Assembly: GCA_022571615.1 (NCBI GenBank)
Contig: JACZXM010000132.1
Location: 1 to 7,403 of the forward strand
DNA: 7,403 bases
From: Acidobacteriota bacterium
Lineage (GTDB): Bacteria > Acidobacteriota > UBA890 > WLXD01
Direction of reading: 5' to 3'
Shown here: positions 1 to 6,285 of the stretch, one piece after another
How the letters are laid out: each line of letters begins with the position of its first letter
Numbering within the stretch: position 1 is the stretch's first letter
The notes under the pieces: model-generated
The model's input: the letters and a program-made list of their open reading frames with translations, nothing else
Told to the model about the DNA's origin: nothing
Database searches by the model: none
Made by a program: the position numbers and the translations under genes

Positions 1-70
1 GCAGTCCGTGGCGCCTCCGCGGCGACGGGTTCGAGGGTCTGGACGTTCCTTCCGCGGTGACCGCGCGCGA

Positions 71-76
71 TACAAT
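71..76 (+). promoter_or_regulatory. possible -10 element (TACAAT)
   Basis: TACAAT differs at one base from the sigma-70 consensus TATAAT and stands out in very GC-rich flanks. Transcription from it would begin near position 83, giving a leader of roughly 34 nt before the ATG at 117. I see no convincing -35 hexamer at the usual distance, so this is a weak call based on one hexamer. Confidence 0.3.
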
Positions 77-116
77 CCGCGCACCGCAACCTGCCGTGAA
101 CGAGGGGATGAGAACC

Positions 117-1343
117 ATGCCGCACGACCGCCTCGATGACGCCCTCCAGGCCCATGTTTGCCATCTTCAGGAGGCCGGTACCTCCAAGGGCGCCGAGACC
201 GTCGTCACCGCGGTGATACCGCCCGAGAGCGACCGCGGTCCCCGGCTCCTGCTTCAGGGGCAGGGGAAGCGCGAGTTCATCCGCATGAACTCCAACTCGT
301 ATCTCGGCATGTCGCTGCGGCCGGAGATCATCGAGGCCGAGGAGGAGGCCGCCCATCGTTACGGCGCCGGTCCGGGTGCGGTGCGGTTCATCAGTGGAAC
401 CTACGCCCCGCACCTGGCGCTGGAGGCCAAGCTGGCCCAGTTCCACAGCCGCGAGGCGGGCATGATCTTCTCGGCCGCCTACGCCACCGTGATGGGTACC
501 ATCGCTCCGCTCACCACCAAGGAGACGATCCTCATCAGCGACGAGCTAAACCACAACTGCATCATCAACGCCGTGCGGCTGGCACGACCGCTCGACAAGA
601 CGGTGTACCCGCACCGGGACTTCGGCGCCCTGGAGCAGGCGATTGAAGGGGCCAAGGGCCGCGCCCGGCGGGTGCTGGTGATCACCGACGGGATCTTCTC
701 GATGCGCGGCGACCACGCCCAGGTCGACGAGATCATGGCGATCGCCTGCCGTCATGACGAGGATTTCGAGGAAAACTGCATTGTCCTGGTGGATGACTCC
801 CACGGCGTCGGGGCTTTCGGCGCCACCGGCCGCGGCACCGAGGAGTACTGCGACTCACCGCCCGTCGACATCCTCATCGGCACGCTCGGCAAGGCGTTCG
901 GCGTCAACGGCGGCTACGTGGTGGGAACCGAGAGGCTCATCGGCTTCCTGCGGGAATCGGCGCCTTTTTACATCTACTCCAATCCGATCACCGTGAGCGA
1001 GGCGAGCGCGGCGCACCGCGCCCTGGAGTTGCTCGACTCGGCGTTCGGGCAGGCCATGCTCGAGAACCTCCGTGCCCTGACGGCGCGATTCGAGCAGGGC
1101 CTGGTCGCACTCGGCATGGAGACGATCCCCGGCGAGCACCCCATCGTGCCGCTGATGATCCGCGACACCGACCGCACCCACGCTACCGTGCAGCACCTGT
1201 TTGAGAGCGGCGTGTTGGCCACCGGCCTCGCCTACCCCGTGGTGCCGCGCGGCTCCGAGGAAATCCGTTTCCAGGTCAACGCCGACCACACAGCCACCGA
1301 CATCGACGCGGTGCTGGAAATCCTCGCCTCGGCGCCGAGTTGA
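117..1343 (+). CDS. PLP-dependent alpha-oxoamine synthase (2-amino-3-ketobutyrate CoA ligase / 8-amino-7-oxononanoate synthase family)
   Basis: A cytoplasmic 408-aa enzyme of the family that condenses an amino acid with an acyl-CoA, with loss of CoA and usually CO2, using pyridoxal phosphate. Family motifs appear in order: GAVRFISGT (about residues 87-95), SDELNHN (141-147), TDGIFSM (190-196), VDDSHGVGAFG (225-235, with the PLP-contacting Asp and His) and GTLGKAFG (255-262), in which K259 is the expected Schiff-base lysine. The C-terminal YPVVPRG and EIRF segments match the Kbl/BioF pattern, and the EEYCD and PVVP motifs look closer to Kbl (glycine C-acetyltransferase). Neither a threonine dehydrogenase nor biotin genes are adjacent, so the substrate is open. 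I chose ATG 117 because GAGGGG (102-107) lies 9 nt before it. A GTG at 57 would add 20 residues but lies upstream of the putative -10. The length is normal and the gene looks intact. Confidence 0.9.
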   Translation: MPHDRLDDALQAHVCHLQEAGTSKGAETVVTAVIPPESDRGPRLLLQGQGKREFIRMNSNSYLGMSLRPEIIEAEEEAAHRYGAGPGAVRFISGTYAPHLALEAKLAQFHSREAGMIFSAAYATVMGTIAPLTTKETILISDELNHNCIINAVRLARPLDKTVYPHRDFGALEQAIEGAKGRARRVLVITDGIFSMRGDHAQVDEIMAIACRHDEDFEENCIVLVDDSHGVGAFGATGRGTEEYCDSPPVDILIGTLGKAFGVNGGYVVGTERLIGFLRESAPFYIYSNPITVSEASAAHRALELLDSAFGQAMLENLRALTARFEQGLVALGMETIPGEHPIVPLMIRDTDRTHATVQHLFESGVLATGLAYPVVPRGSEEIRFQVNADHTATDIDAVLEILASAPS

Positions 1344-1355
1344 GGCCGACCGAGC

Positions 1356-2774
1356 TCAGGAACCGGTGGCCGCTACGCGCTGCGCGATCTGGGCCAACCG
1401 CTGCTCGATCTCGCGCTGATCGATCCAGCGACCGTTGACCATCACGCCGGCGCGGTCGGCGAAGTGGGCGATGTCATCGAACGGGTTGCTCTCCAGCAAG
1501 ACCAGGTCGGCGCGCTGGCCGACCGCCACGGTGCCGAAGTCCCAGCTCTCGCCGTAGAACTCGGCCACCCGGCGCGTTCCCGCCTCCAGGACATCGTAGG
1601 GGGACATCCCCAACTCCACCATGACCTGCATCTCGTGGTGGATCGAGAAACCGGGCACGCTGAAGATCTGCGGTGAGTCGGTGCCCAGCAGAACCGGCAC
1701 GCCGGCCTCGTGGAGCGCCTTGAGCACCCGCCTCCGGAGCGCCAGGATGTTGGCAATCGCCTCGGGATCCTGTCCGAACTGCTCTACTCGCTGATCTGTG
1801 GCGCTGACCCAGCGCTCCACCATCGCTGCCGGCATGTACCGGGTCTCGGGCCGTAGCTGCAGCCATTCGGCCCCGCTGCGTGAGCCGAACAGCGCCTCCC
1901 AAAGCGCCATCGTCGGAACCACCCCGGCCCCGGCTGCCTTGGTCGCTGCCACTACCTGCTCGATCTTGGAGTCGTCGATCTGCCCCGCCAGCCGCCCCAG
2001 ATCGAACAGCCCGAGATCGGCGATCGCCTCCTGGTCCTCGACCATGGCCTCCAGAAAATTGTCGAGGTGGTCGATGGTCTCCTGGCCGCTTTCGAGCGCT
2101 TTGAACAGCCCCACGTGGTTGCTCACGTGACCCGAGAAGCTGATCCCGACCTCGGCTGCGGTCGTGGCGATGGCGTCGTAGACCTCGGCCGAGAGCCCCT
2201 CATGCACCTTCAGGTGGTCGAAGCCGGCCGCCTTGGCCTCCCGGACGCGCTTCTCGGCCTCTTGGACCGAGGTCACCGCGCTGGAACCTCTTCCCACCAG
2301 CATCGGCGCACTCACCCACAACCTGGGCCCGAGGACCTCGCGTCGCTCGATGGCGTAACGGAGCGGCAGATGCTGGGGCCCGCCCTGCATGCCCCGCACC
2401 ATCGTCACCCCGTTGGCGACATACAGGAACAGGATGTCCTCGAAGAACTGGCTCTCGACCTGCTGCGGGTAGTGGCCGTGCATCTCCGCCACGCCCGGCA
2501 CCAAGTACTTGCCGCGTCCGTCGATTCGTGTCGCCGCAGCCGGAACCTCGGCCTCCGCTGCCGGACCCACGGCCACGATGCGCCCGCCCCGAACGACGAC
2601 CGTCTGGTCCTCCAGGACACGCTCGCGGTCCATCGGCAGCACGTTGACGTGGACGAAGGCAACCGTACCGAACGTCTCTCCCGTGCCTGTCGCAGCCACT
2701 CCCACCGACCACGGGGCAGCGGCGAGTGCGACCGTCACCACCAATCCCACAAAGTAACGACCGGACCTGCTCAT
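1356..2774 (-). CDS. exported metal-dependent amidohydrolase (imidazolonepropionase/prolidase-like)
   Basis: A 472-aa member of the amidohydrolase superfamily, which hydrolyses C-N bonds using one or two metal ions in a TIM barrel. The N-terminus (basic MSRSGR, then a hydrophobic stretch to about residue 28 ending in VAA) looks like a Sec signal peptide, so the enzyme probably acts in the periplasm. A small beta domain (about 35-92) leads into PGVAEMHGHY, with the metal-binding HxH at H99 and H101. LKVHEG (188-193) carries K189, a candidate bridging lysine. SGHV (H216), IDHL (H236) and LGTDSP (D366) supply the other expected ligands. The C-terminal GTVAVGQRADLVLLESNP returns to the beta domain, as in intact family members. 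All key residues are present. The substrate cannot be told from sequence; peptidase, lactonase or imidazolonepropionase-like activity are possible. The gene is convergent with the synthase at 117-1343 (12-nt gap) and follows subunit II by 111 nt. The SD is weak. Confidence 0.9.
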   Translation of the reverse strand: MSRSGRYFVGLVVTVALAAAPWSVGVAATGTGETFGTVAFVHVNVLPMDRERVLEDQTVVVRGGRIVAVGPAAEAEVPAAATRIDGRGKYLVPGVAEMHGHYPQQVESQFFEDILFLYVANGVTMVRGMQGGPQHLPLRYAIERREVLGPRLWVSAPMLVGRGSSAVTSVQEAEKRVREAKAAGFDHLKVHEGLSAEVYDAIATTAAEVGISFSGHVSNHVGLFKALESGQETIDHLDNFLEAMVEDQEAIADLGLFDLGRLAGQIDDSKIEQVVAATKAAGAGVVPTMALWEALFGSRSGAEWLQLRPETRYMPAAMVERWVSATDQRVEQFGQDPEAIANILALRRRVLKALHEAGVPVLLGTDSPQIFSVPGFSIHHEMQVMVELGMSPYDVLEAGTRRVAEFYGESWDFGTVAVGQRADLVLLESNPFDDIAHFADRAGVMVNGRWIDQREIEQRLAQIAQRVAATGS

Positions 2775-2885
2775 CTCGCGCTCAGCGCCTCGGGGGAGGT
2801 AGCCGACACCGACGTTAGCCTGTCTTACGACACGGCATCCGCCAAGGTAGCCAGGCGGCGACGGTCAGAAAATGTGCAACCGCAA
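2775..2885 (-). other. intergenic leader between oxidase subunit II and the amidohydrolase
   Basis: These 111 nt contain no ORF worth calling. A short GC stem (2839-2843 with 2854-2858, 10-nt loop) lies downstream of the subunit II stop but lacks a T-tract, so it is not a convincing intrinsic terminator. I see no clear -35/-10 pair. The amidohydrolase could be read from the oxidase operon or from its own unrecognised promoter here. Confidence 0.4.
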
Positions 2886-3737
2886 CTACTGGTCGCCCTC
2901 GGCCGCGGGCGCATCCTCGGTCGGCGCCTCTTCCGCGACCTCGGGTTGGGGCAGCACCTTGGCCACCTCCTCCGCCATCCAGGCATCGAACTCGTCCTGC
3001 GAATGGATGGTGTAATAGCCCTGCATGCGGTAGTGCCCCAGACCGCAAAGCTGCGCGCAGGCGATCTCCCAGCAGGTCTTGCTGGCGAAGCAGCCCGGCA
3101 GGCGTGCCTCCTCGGGCGTCACCATCACCGGCGTGAACCGCACCGGAATCAACAAGCCCGGGACGGCGTCCTGCTTAACGCGCATTTGGAGCAGGGAAAA
3201 GCCGTGGATAACGTCCTTGGATGAGAGCCGGATAAAGACCGGACGATCCACCGGCAGGTGCAGCTGGTTGTTGGTGATGACGTCGTCGCGGCCGTAGATG
3301 TCGTCGCGATCCAGTCCCAGCGGGTTGGTGGGCGTGATCAGATTGAGGTCGGTGGGCCCGAACACCCCATCGGGACCCGGATAATGGATGTTCCAGAAGA
3401 ACTGCTCCGCCACCACCCGGACCTCCACCGGATCCGCCTCCTCCTCGTGCGGAGCCACCCAGCTCGCCCACGCCGGGATGGCGAAGAACACCAGCAACAC
3501 GACCTCGAACACCGCCACCCCGACCTCGATGTAGGAGTTGAAGTGGCTGGTGGTGCCGGTATAGCTGGCGCGCGGATTGGCGCCGGCGCGAAAACGGAAC
3601 AACACGTACACAAAGTAGATGATCCAGCCAACGAACAGGACCGCCATCAGCCAATGAGTGATGGAGATCATGTTGTCGATCGCCGCCCCGTGCTTGGACG
3701 CGTCGACCGGCAGCCAGTTCTGAAGCAGCGACAGCAT
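2886..3737 (-). CDS. ctaC: cytochrome c oxidase subunit II (CuA-binding)
   Basis: A 283-aa subunit that accepts electrons from cytochrome c through the binuclear CuA centre and passes them to heme a in subunit I. Two transmembrane helices (about 25-48 and 70-94) anchor an extracytoplasmic cupredoxin domain. The aromatic EQFFWNIHYPG (111-121) is the electron-entry region. CuA ligands are H178 (SSKDVIHGF), C227, C231, H235 and M238 in CAQLCGLGHYRM. The position that is Glu in mitochondrial enzymes is Q229, as in Thermus ba3-type and some other bacterial subunits II. Two further cysteines, C216 and C222, lie just before the CuA loop. There is no heme c motif, so this is not the caa3 fusion type. 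The C-terminus is an acidic Ala/Glu/Pro tail. I chose the ATG at 3737 because GGAGAGG precedes it by 7 nt. Its start overlaps the stop of the gene upstream by one base (TAATG). Confidence 0.96.
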   Translation of the reverse strand: MLSLLQNWLPVDASKHGAAIDNMISITHWLMAVLFVGWIIYFVYVLFRFRAGANPRASYTGTTSHFNSYIEVGVAVFEVVLLVFFAIPAWASWVAPHEEEADPVEVRVVAEQFFWNIHYPGPDGVFGPTDLNLITPTNPLGLDRDDIYGRDDVITNNQLHLPVDRPVFIRLSSKDVIHGFSLLQMRVKQDAVPGLLIPVRFTPVMVTPEEARLPGCFASKTCWEIACAQLCGLGHYRMQGYYTIHSQDEFDAWMAEEVAKVLPQPEVAEEAPTEDAPAAEGDQ

Positions 3738-4000
3738 TACCCAACCTCTCCGTCGATCACGTTGAATGCTTTCTTGCAGTCCTGCAACTTGCGGCCGCGC
3801 CGCCAGATGCCGACGAACAACGCCACGAAGCCCAACTGCACCGCCCCGATCACGCCGAGCAGCAACATGATTCCGTTGTTGACGCCCTCGGCCATCGGTC
3901 CCTCGGCGCCGCCAAAGCACACCGGGCAGGCGTACGCCGCTTCGGGCAGTAGCGCGAAGGCCGCAGCGGCCAACACCAACGCCGCCATCCGGCCCCGCAT
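3737..4000 (-). CDS. small exported or membrane protein with CPVC motif, in the oxidase operon
   Basis: An 87-aa protein. Residues 1-24 form a hydrophobic signal-like segment ending in AYA, so cleavage would leave a mature N-terminus starting CPVCFGG (C25, C28). A second hydrophobic segment (about 43-66) followed by WRRGRK predicts a single membrane anchor with a basic cytoplasmic side. The lipobox fit is poor (Y before A-C), so I favour signal peptidase I over lipidation. The CxxC is not followed by His, so it is not a heme c site; metal (copper) binding or thiol redox are possibilities by inference only. It sits between the 67-aa gene and subunit II with one-base overlaps on both sides (TGATG and TAATG), so translation is probably coupled to the oxidase subunits. 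A role in CuA or oxidase assembly is suggested by position alone. I do not recognise a named family. Confidence 0.8.
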   Translation of the reverse strand: MRGRMAALVLAAAAFALLPEAAYACPVCFGGAEGPMAEGVNNGIMLLLGVIGAVQLGFVALFVGIWRRGRKLQDCKKAFNVIDGEVG

Positions 4001-4203
4001 CAGATTCCCAGCTCCCTGACCTTGCGCACGAAGCGTATGGCGTAGATCACCAGCAGCACACCGGTGATGTAGAACCCCACCGCCAGCATCAGACCCGTGG
4101 CGCTGTCCTGTAGCCGGTACTGCTGCATTCCCCACGCACCGACCACGAACGACAGCACGATCGAGGCGATGATGAATACGAGGTGGAACGCCTTGAGCGA
4201 CAT
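4000..4203 (-). CDS. small two-helix membrane protein in the oxidase operon
   Basis: A 67-aa, very hydrophobic protein with two predicted membrane helices (about residues 5-27 and 36-57), a short polar hairpin between them (QQYRLQDS) and a basic C-terminus (RFVRKVRELGI). It follows subunit IV with a single base between the stop and its ATG, and overlaps the CPVC protein by one base, so it is almost certainly cotranscribed and translationally coupled. GGTGGA lies about 6 nt before the start. Small hydrophobic proteins of this kind are common accessory subunits or assembly factors in oxidase operons. I see no cofactor-binding motif, and the function is inferred from position only. Confidence 0.8.
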   Translation of the reverse strand: MSLKAFHLVFIIASIVLSFVVGAWGMQQYRLQDSATGLMLAVGFYITGVLLVIYAIRFVRKVRELGI

Positions 4204-4204
4204 C

Positions 4205-4510
4205 TCAGTCCACCCGCAACTGGTCCGCGAAGTTGCCGGCAGGGAGAGCGAAAATCACGATGAACAACACCAGCGTGAACAGCAAGATGGCATAGATTAC
4301 CCTCTGCTCGTCGATCAGGTGCATGAAGTACGCCACCACCAGCGAGCCCTTGATCAGCGCGATGAACAACGCCACAAACACCGCCGCTCCGGTCGGCAAA
4401 TCGAGGTAGCTGACCACCACCGTGATCACGGTCAAGGTCGCGAGTGCAGCGAAGACCACGATGTACGTGCGGGTTTCCTTGCGGATCTCCTCGGGAGTGT
4501 GTGCGCTCAT
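4205..4510 (-). CDS. cytochrome c oxidase subunit IV (bacterial, CyoD/COX4_pro-like)
   Basis: A 101-aa membrane protein with three predicted helices (about residues 16-35, 42-62 and 71-89). The middle helix carries ALIKGSLVVAYFMHL, the signature stretch of bacterial subunit IV / CyoD-type proteins. These small subunits are not catalytic and help assemble or stabilise the subunit I-III core. The frame runs upstream to an ATG at 4558, but that lies inside subunit III. I prefer the ATG at 4510, preceded by AAGGGAG at about 4-5 nt and 11 nt after the subunit III stop. The length fits the family. Confidence 0.92.
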   Translation of the reverse strand: MSAHTPEEIRKETRTYIVVFAALATLTVITVVVSYLDLPTGAAVFVALFIALIKGSLVVAYFMHLIDEQRVIYAILLFTLVLFIVIFALPAGNFADQLRVD

Positions 4511-4521
4511 GATACTCCCTT

Positions 4522-5106
4522 CTACAGCAGGTACAGGCTCGGAAACAGGAAGATCCACACCAGGTCGACAAAGTGCCAGTACAGCCCGAAGGTCTCGACC
4601 CGGTTGGTGAAATGCTCCGGTTCACTGTTCCACATCTTGGCGCCCGGACCGAGCAGATACGCGACCACCACCATGCCACCGAGCACGTGCAGCCCGTGCA
4701 CCGCGGTGAGCGTGAAGTAGATGCCCATGAAGTTGTTGGTCGCCGGGTACAGATGGTGCTCGAACTCAGCGCTGTACTCGAACGCCTTGACCACCATGAA
4801 CCCGCAGGCAAGCAAGAACGTCAGCCCGAAGTACAGGCGGAACTTCTTGAAGTCCCCCAGTCGCAGCGACGCCCAGCCCAGCACCACCGTAACGCTCGAG
4901 GTGATCAGGATCATGGTGTTGAGCATGGCCATCGGTACATTGAGCGCTTCCGACTGCCAACCCGGATCGCCGGTGCGCAACAGGACGTAGGCGGAAAACA
5001 GCCCCCCGAACAGCATCGCCTCAGAGGCCAAGAAGAGCCAGATGCCGAGCTTGGCGTTGTACAACCCGGTGTCCGGGCGAACCTGCACGGTATACGGGAT
5101 TTCCAT
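4522..5106 (-). CDS. ctaE: cytochrome c oxidase subunit III
   Basis: A 194-aa integral membrane subunit of the short, five-helix type, which lacks the first two helices of the mitochondrial form. KLGIWLFLASEAMLFGGLFSAY (about 19-40) contains E29, equivalent to the conserved membrane glutamate near the proton-uptake path. The HGLH pair (H137, H140) and the C-terminal YWHFVDLVWIFLFPSLYLL are textbook subunit III features. It stabilises the catalytic core and supports sustained proton uptake. The start is clear: AGGAGGG sits 8 nt before the ATG at 5106 and only 3 nt separate it from the subunit I stop. The gene appears intact. Confidence 0.96.
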   Translation of the reverse strand: MEIPYTVQVRPDTGLYNAKLGIWLFLASEAMLFGGLFSAYVLLRTGDPGWQSEALNVPMAMLNTMILITSSVTVVLGWASLRLGDFKKFRLYFGLTFLLACGFMVVKAFEYSAEFEHHLYPATNNFMGIYFTLTAVHGLHVLGGMVVVAYLLGPGAKMWNSEPEHFTNRVETFGLYWHFVDLVWIFLFPSLYLL

Positions 5107-5109
5107 CGC

Positions 5110-5748
5110 TCAGCCCTCCTGCGCCGCTACGTTCTGAGGAATGAAGCTGTCCTCAGCCCCCGGAGCGCTGTAGTCGTACGGCCCCCGGTGCACGGTCGGC
5201 AGAGTCTCGAAATTGCCGTGACCGAGCGGCGGCGAGGAGGTCGCCGCCCAGTCGAGGGTCGTGGCCTCCCAAGGGTTGTTGCCGACCTTCTTGCCGGCGA
5301 AGATGCTCCAGAAGAAGTTGACTATGAACGGCACCTGCGCGGCCAGCAGCAGGAAGGCCGAGTAGGACATGAACGGGTTCCAGTGCAACACCGGCTGGGC
5401 GTGTGAGTACATCGCGCCGCCGTCGTACAGACGCCGTGAAACACCGGCGAGCCCCTGCAGGAACATCGGGAAGAAGATCCCGTTGATGAACACCAGCGAC
5501 AGCCAGAAGTGGATCCTGCCGAGCACGTCGTTGAGCTTGCGGCCGGTGATCTTGGGGAACCAGTAGTAGATGCCGGCGAAGATCGCGAAGATCGTCCCCG
5601 GCGCAACGATGTAGTGGAAGTGCCCGATAACGTAGTAGGTGTCGTGCAGGTGGATGTCGGCCGGAGCCAGGCCCAGGGGCAATCCCGTCAGGCCGCCGAT
5701 CCCGAACATCGGCAAGAACGCCAACGCGAACAGCCAATCCGACGGCAA
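5110..5748 (-). CDS. ctaD: cytochrome c oxidase subunit I, C-terminal fragment (5'-truncated)
   Basis: Only the C-terminal ~210 residues of a protein normally over 500 residues long are present. LFALAFLPMFGIGGLTG begins the homologous part, at about position 5733. HDTYYVIGHFHYI follows, with the Mg-site H35/D36, the heme a3 ligand H43 and the heme a ligand H45 (numbered from the TTG at 5748). The tail through NNPWEATTLDWA, HRGPYDYS and PQNV is intact. Missing are the other heme a ligand, all three CuB histidines and the cross-linked tyrosine, so the fragment cannot be catalytic. The frame runs on to a TAG at 5770, but residues before the LFALAFL segment do not match the family, which normally has a TPM-like sequence there. 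The TTG has no Shine-Dalgarno and is only the first possible start. The break is either a real deletion or insertion, or an assembly join. Confidence 0.93.
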   Translation of the reverse strand: MPSDWLFALAFLPMFGIGGLTGLPLGLAPADIHLHDTYYVIGHFHYIVAPGTIFAIFAGIYYWFPKITGRKLNDVLGRIHFWLSLVFINGIFFPMFLQGLAGVSRRLYDGGAMYSHAQPVLHWNPFMSYSAFLLLAAQVPFIVNFFWSIFAGKKVGNNPWEATTLDWAATSSPPLGHGNFETLPTVHRGPYDYSAPGAEDSFIPQNVAAQEG

Positions 5749-5842
5749 CGCCGACTTACAGGGCGACCTCTACCAGCTCGATCCGCGCAACGCGTGGATG
5801 CTCGGCAACATGCCCGGCAACATGCAAAGTGCCGATGGGTGA
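5735..5842 (+). pseudogene. 3' fragment of an unidentified gene joined to the subunit I breakpoint
   Basis: From the point where subunit I homology stops, the + strand reads SDGNADLQGDLYQLDPRN, then AWMLGNMPGNMQSADG and a TGA at 5840-5842. Codon choice here is very G/C-ending (gac, ggc, aac, gcc, ctc, tac), typical of the high-GC genes to the left and unlike random DNA. No start or Shine-Dalgarno exists; the frame simply runs back into the antisense of subunit I. I read it as the last ~35 codons of a gene whose front was removed at the same junction. I do not recognise the family. Confidence 0.45.
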
Positions 5843-5924
5843 CGCGACGTCCTGGAGCCGGTTGTGACACGCTACAAGGCGACGAAGGTGCGGCGCAGGG
5901 AATAACGGAAGGAGAGGTGTGTCA

Positions 5925-5958
5925 GGGTGACGAGAAATCAGCCAAATTGGGCCACTGG
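5925..5958 (+). repeat. imperfect repeat copy 1 (ends ATTGGGCCACTGG)
   Basis: AGGGT, then about 17 nt beginning GAC, then ATTGGGCCACTGG (5946-5958). The same arrangement recurs at 6286-6319. A TGTCAGGG tip begins at 5920, and insertion sequences of the IS21 type often begin TG and carry several internal terminal repeats containing TTGGGCCACT-like strings. That resemblance is from memory and no transposase gene is visible, so the mobile-element reading is an inference. Confidence 0.45.
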
Positions 5959-5979
5959 CAGCAGTCTGGTCGCCCAATC

Positions 5980-5996
5980 CTGCCCCGCAGGGGCAG
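5980..5996. repeat. 7-bp GC hairpin
   Basis: CTGCCCC and GGGGCAG pair perfectly around a 3-nt GCA loop. There is no T-tract on either side, so this is not a standard intrinsic terminator. It lies 22 nt after repeat copy 1 and may be part of the same element. Confidence 0.4.
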
Positions 5997-6075
5997 TGAC
6001 TCGCTCCACTGTTCCCTGATCCCGCATTTTCGGCTATCGCCGGGGCCATTTCAGGAGTCATCTGGGGAATATCCG

Positions 6076-6144
6076 CTAAAGCCTCTCGCTTGGACCATAT
6101 GTTGCGTCACACATTCCGCGCTTCGACAGCTTGATCTTTTGCAC
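6076..6144 (-). CDS. 22-codon ORF behind a perfect Shine-Dalgarno (leader peptide or truncated gene start)
   Basis: On the minus strand AAAAGGAGG (6158-6150) stands 5 nt before a GTG at 6144. The frame reads MQKIKLSKRG, then MCDATYGPSERL and a TAG at 6076-6078. The ribosome site is the strongest in this part of the window, and the first ten residues are basic, like the start of a DNA-binding protein. The ORF then stops in sequence with no codon bias. It is either a short leader peptide or the first codons of a transposase-like gene cut off by decay. I recognise no family. Confidence 0.3.
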   Translation of the reverse strand: MQKIKLSKRGMCDATYGPSERL

Positions 6145-6165
6145 TTGAGCCTCCTTTTCAGCTTA

Positions 6166-6209
6166 GGCTCGGTATGGTCATTGGCGTCACACAACGCCCA
6201 TACCGAGCC
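6166..6209 (-). promoter_or_regulatory. 12-bp perfect stem-loop just upstream of a Shine-Dalgarno
   Basis: GGCTCGGTATGG (6166-6177) and CCATACCGAGCC (6198-6209) are perfect reverse complements around a 20-nt loop, within which GCGT (6184-6187) and ACGC (6194-6197) can extend pairing. On the minus strand the stem ends 7 nt before AAAAGGAGG, which serves the GTG at 6144. A stem there could limit read-through translation, as happens in several insertion sequences, or act as an attenuator. No T-tract follows. Confidence 0.45.
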
Positions 6210-6285
6210 CGGGGACTTTGCAGCCTCCGGGGCCAACCAAGCTCCTCACGATTTCATCCAGGTCGCAACCGAATCACTGCTTGAG

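Noticed and set aside
57..116. GTG at 57 as the start of the oxoamine synthase
   Set aside because: No Shine-Dalgarno before it, family homology begins later, and the putative -10 lies downstream; ATG 117 has GAGGGG at 9 nt.
1341..1358. Bidirectional terminator between the convergent genes
   Set aside because: Only 12 nt separate the stop codons and I see no stem with T-tracts.
2797..2852. AGGTAGCC repeated at 2797 and 2845
   Set aside because: An 8-bp repeat in GC-rich DNA is expected by chance; no further structure.
2067..3224. Long + strand frame of 385 codons
   Set aside because: It lies antisense to the amidohydrolase and subunit II, has no domain, and is a product of high GC on the opposite strand.
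3738..3920. 61-codon N-terminal extension of subunit II
   Set aside because: The extension is arginine/glycine-rich and overlaps the CPVC gene in another frame; ATG 3737 has a good Shine-Dalgarno.
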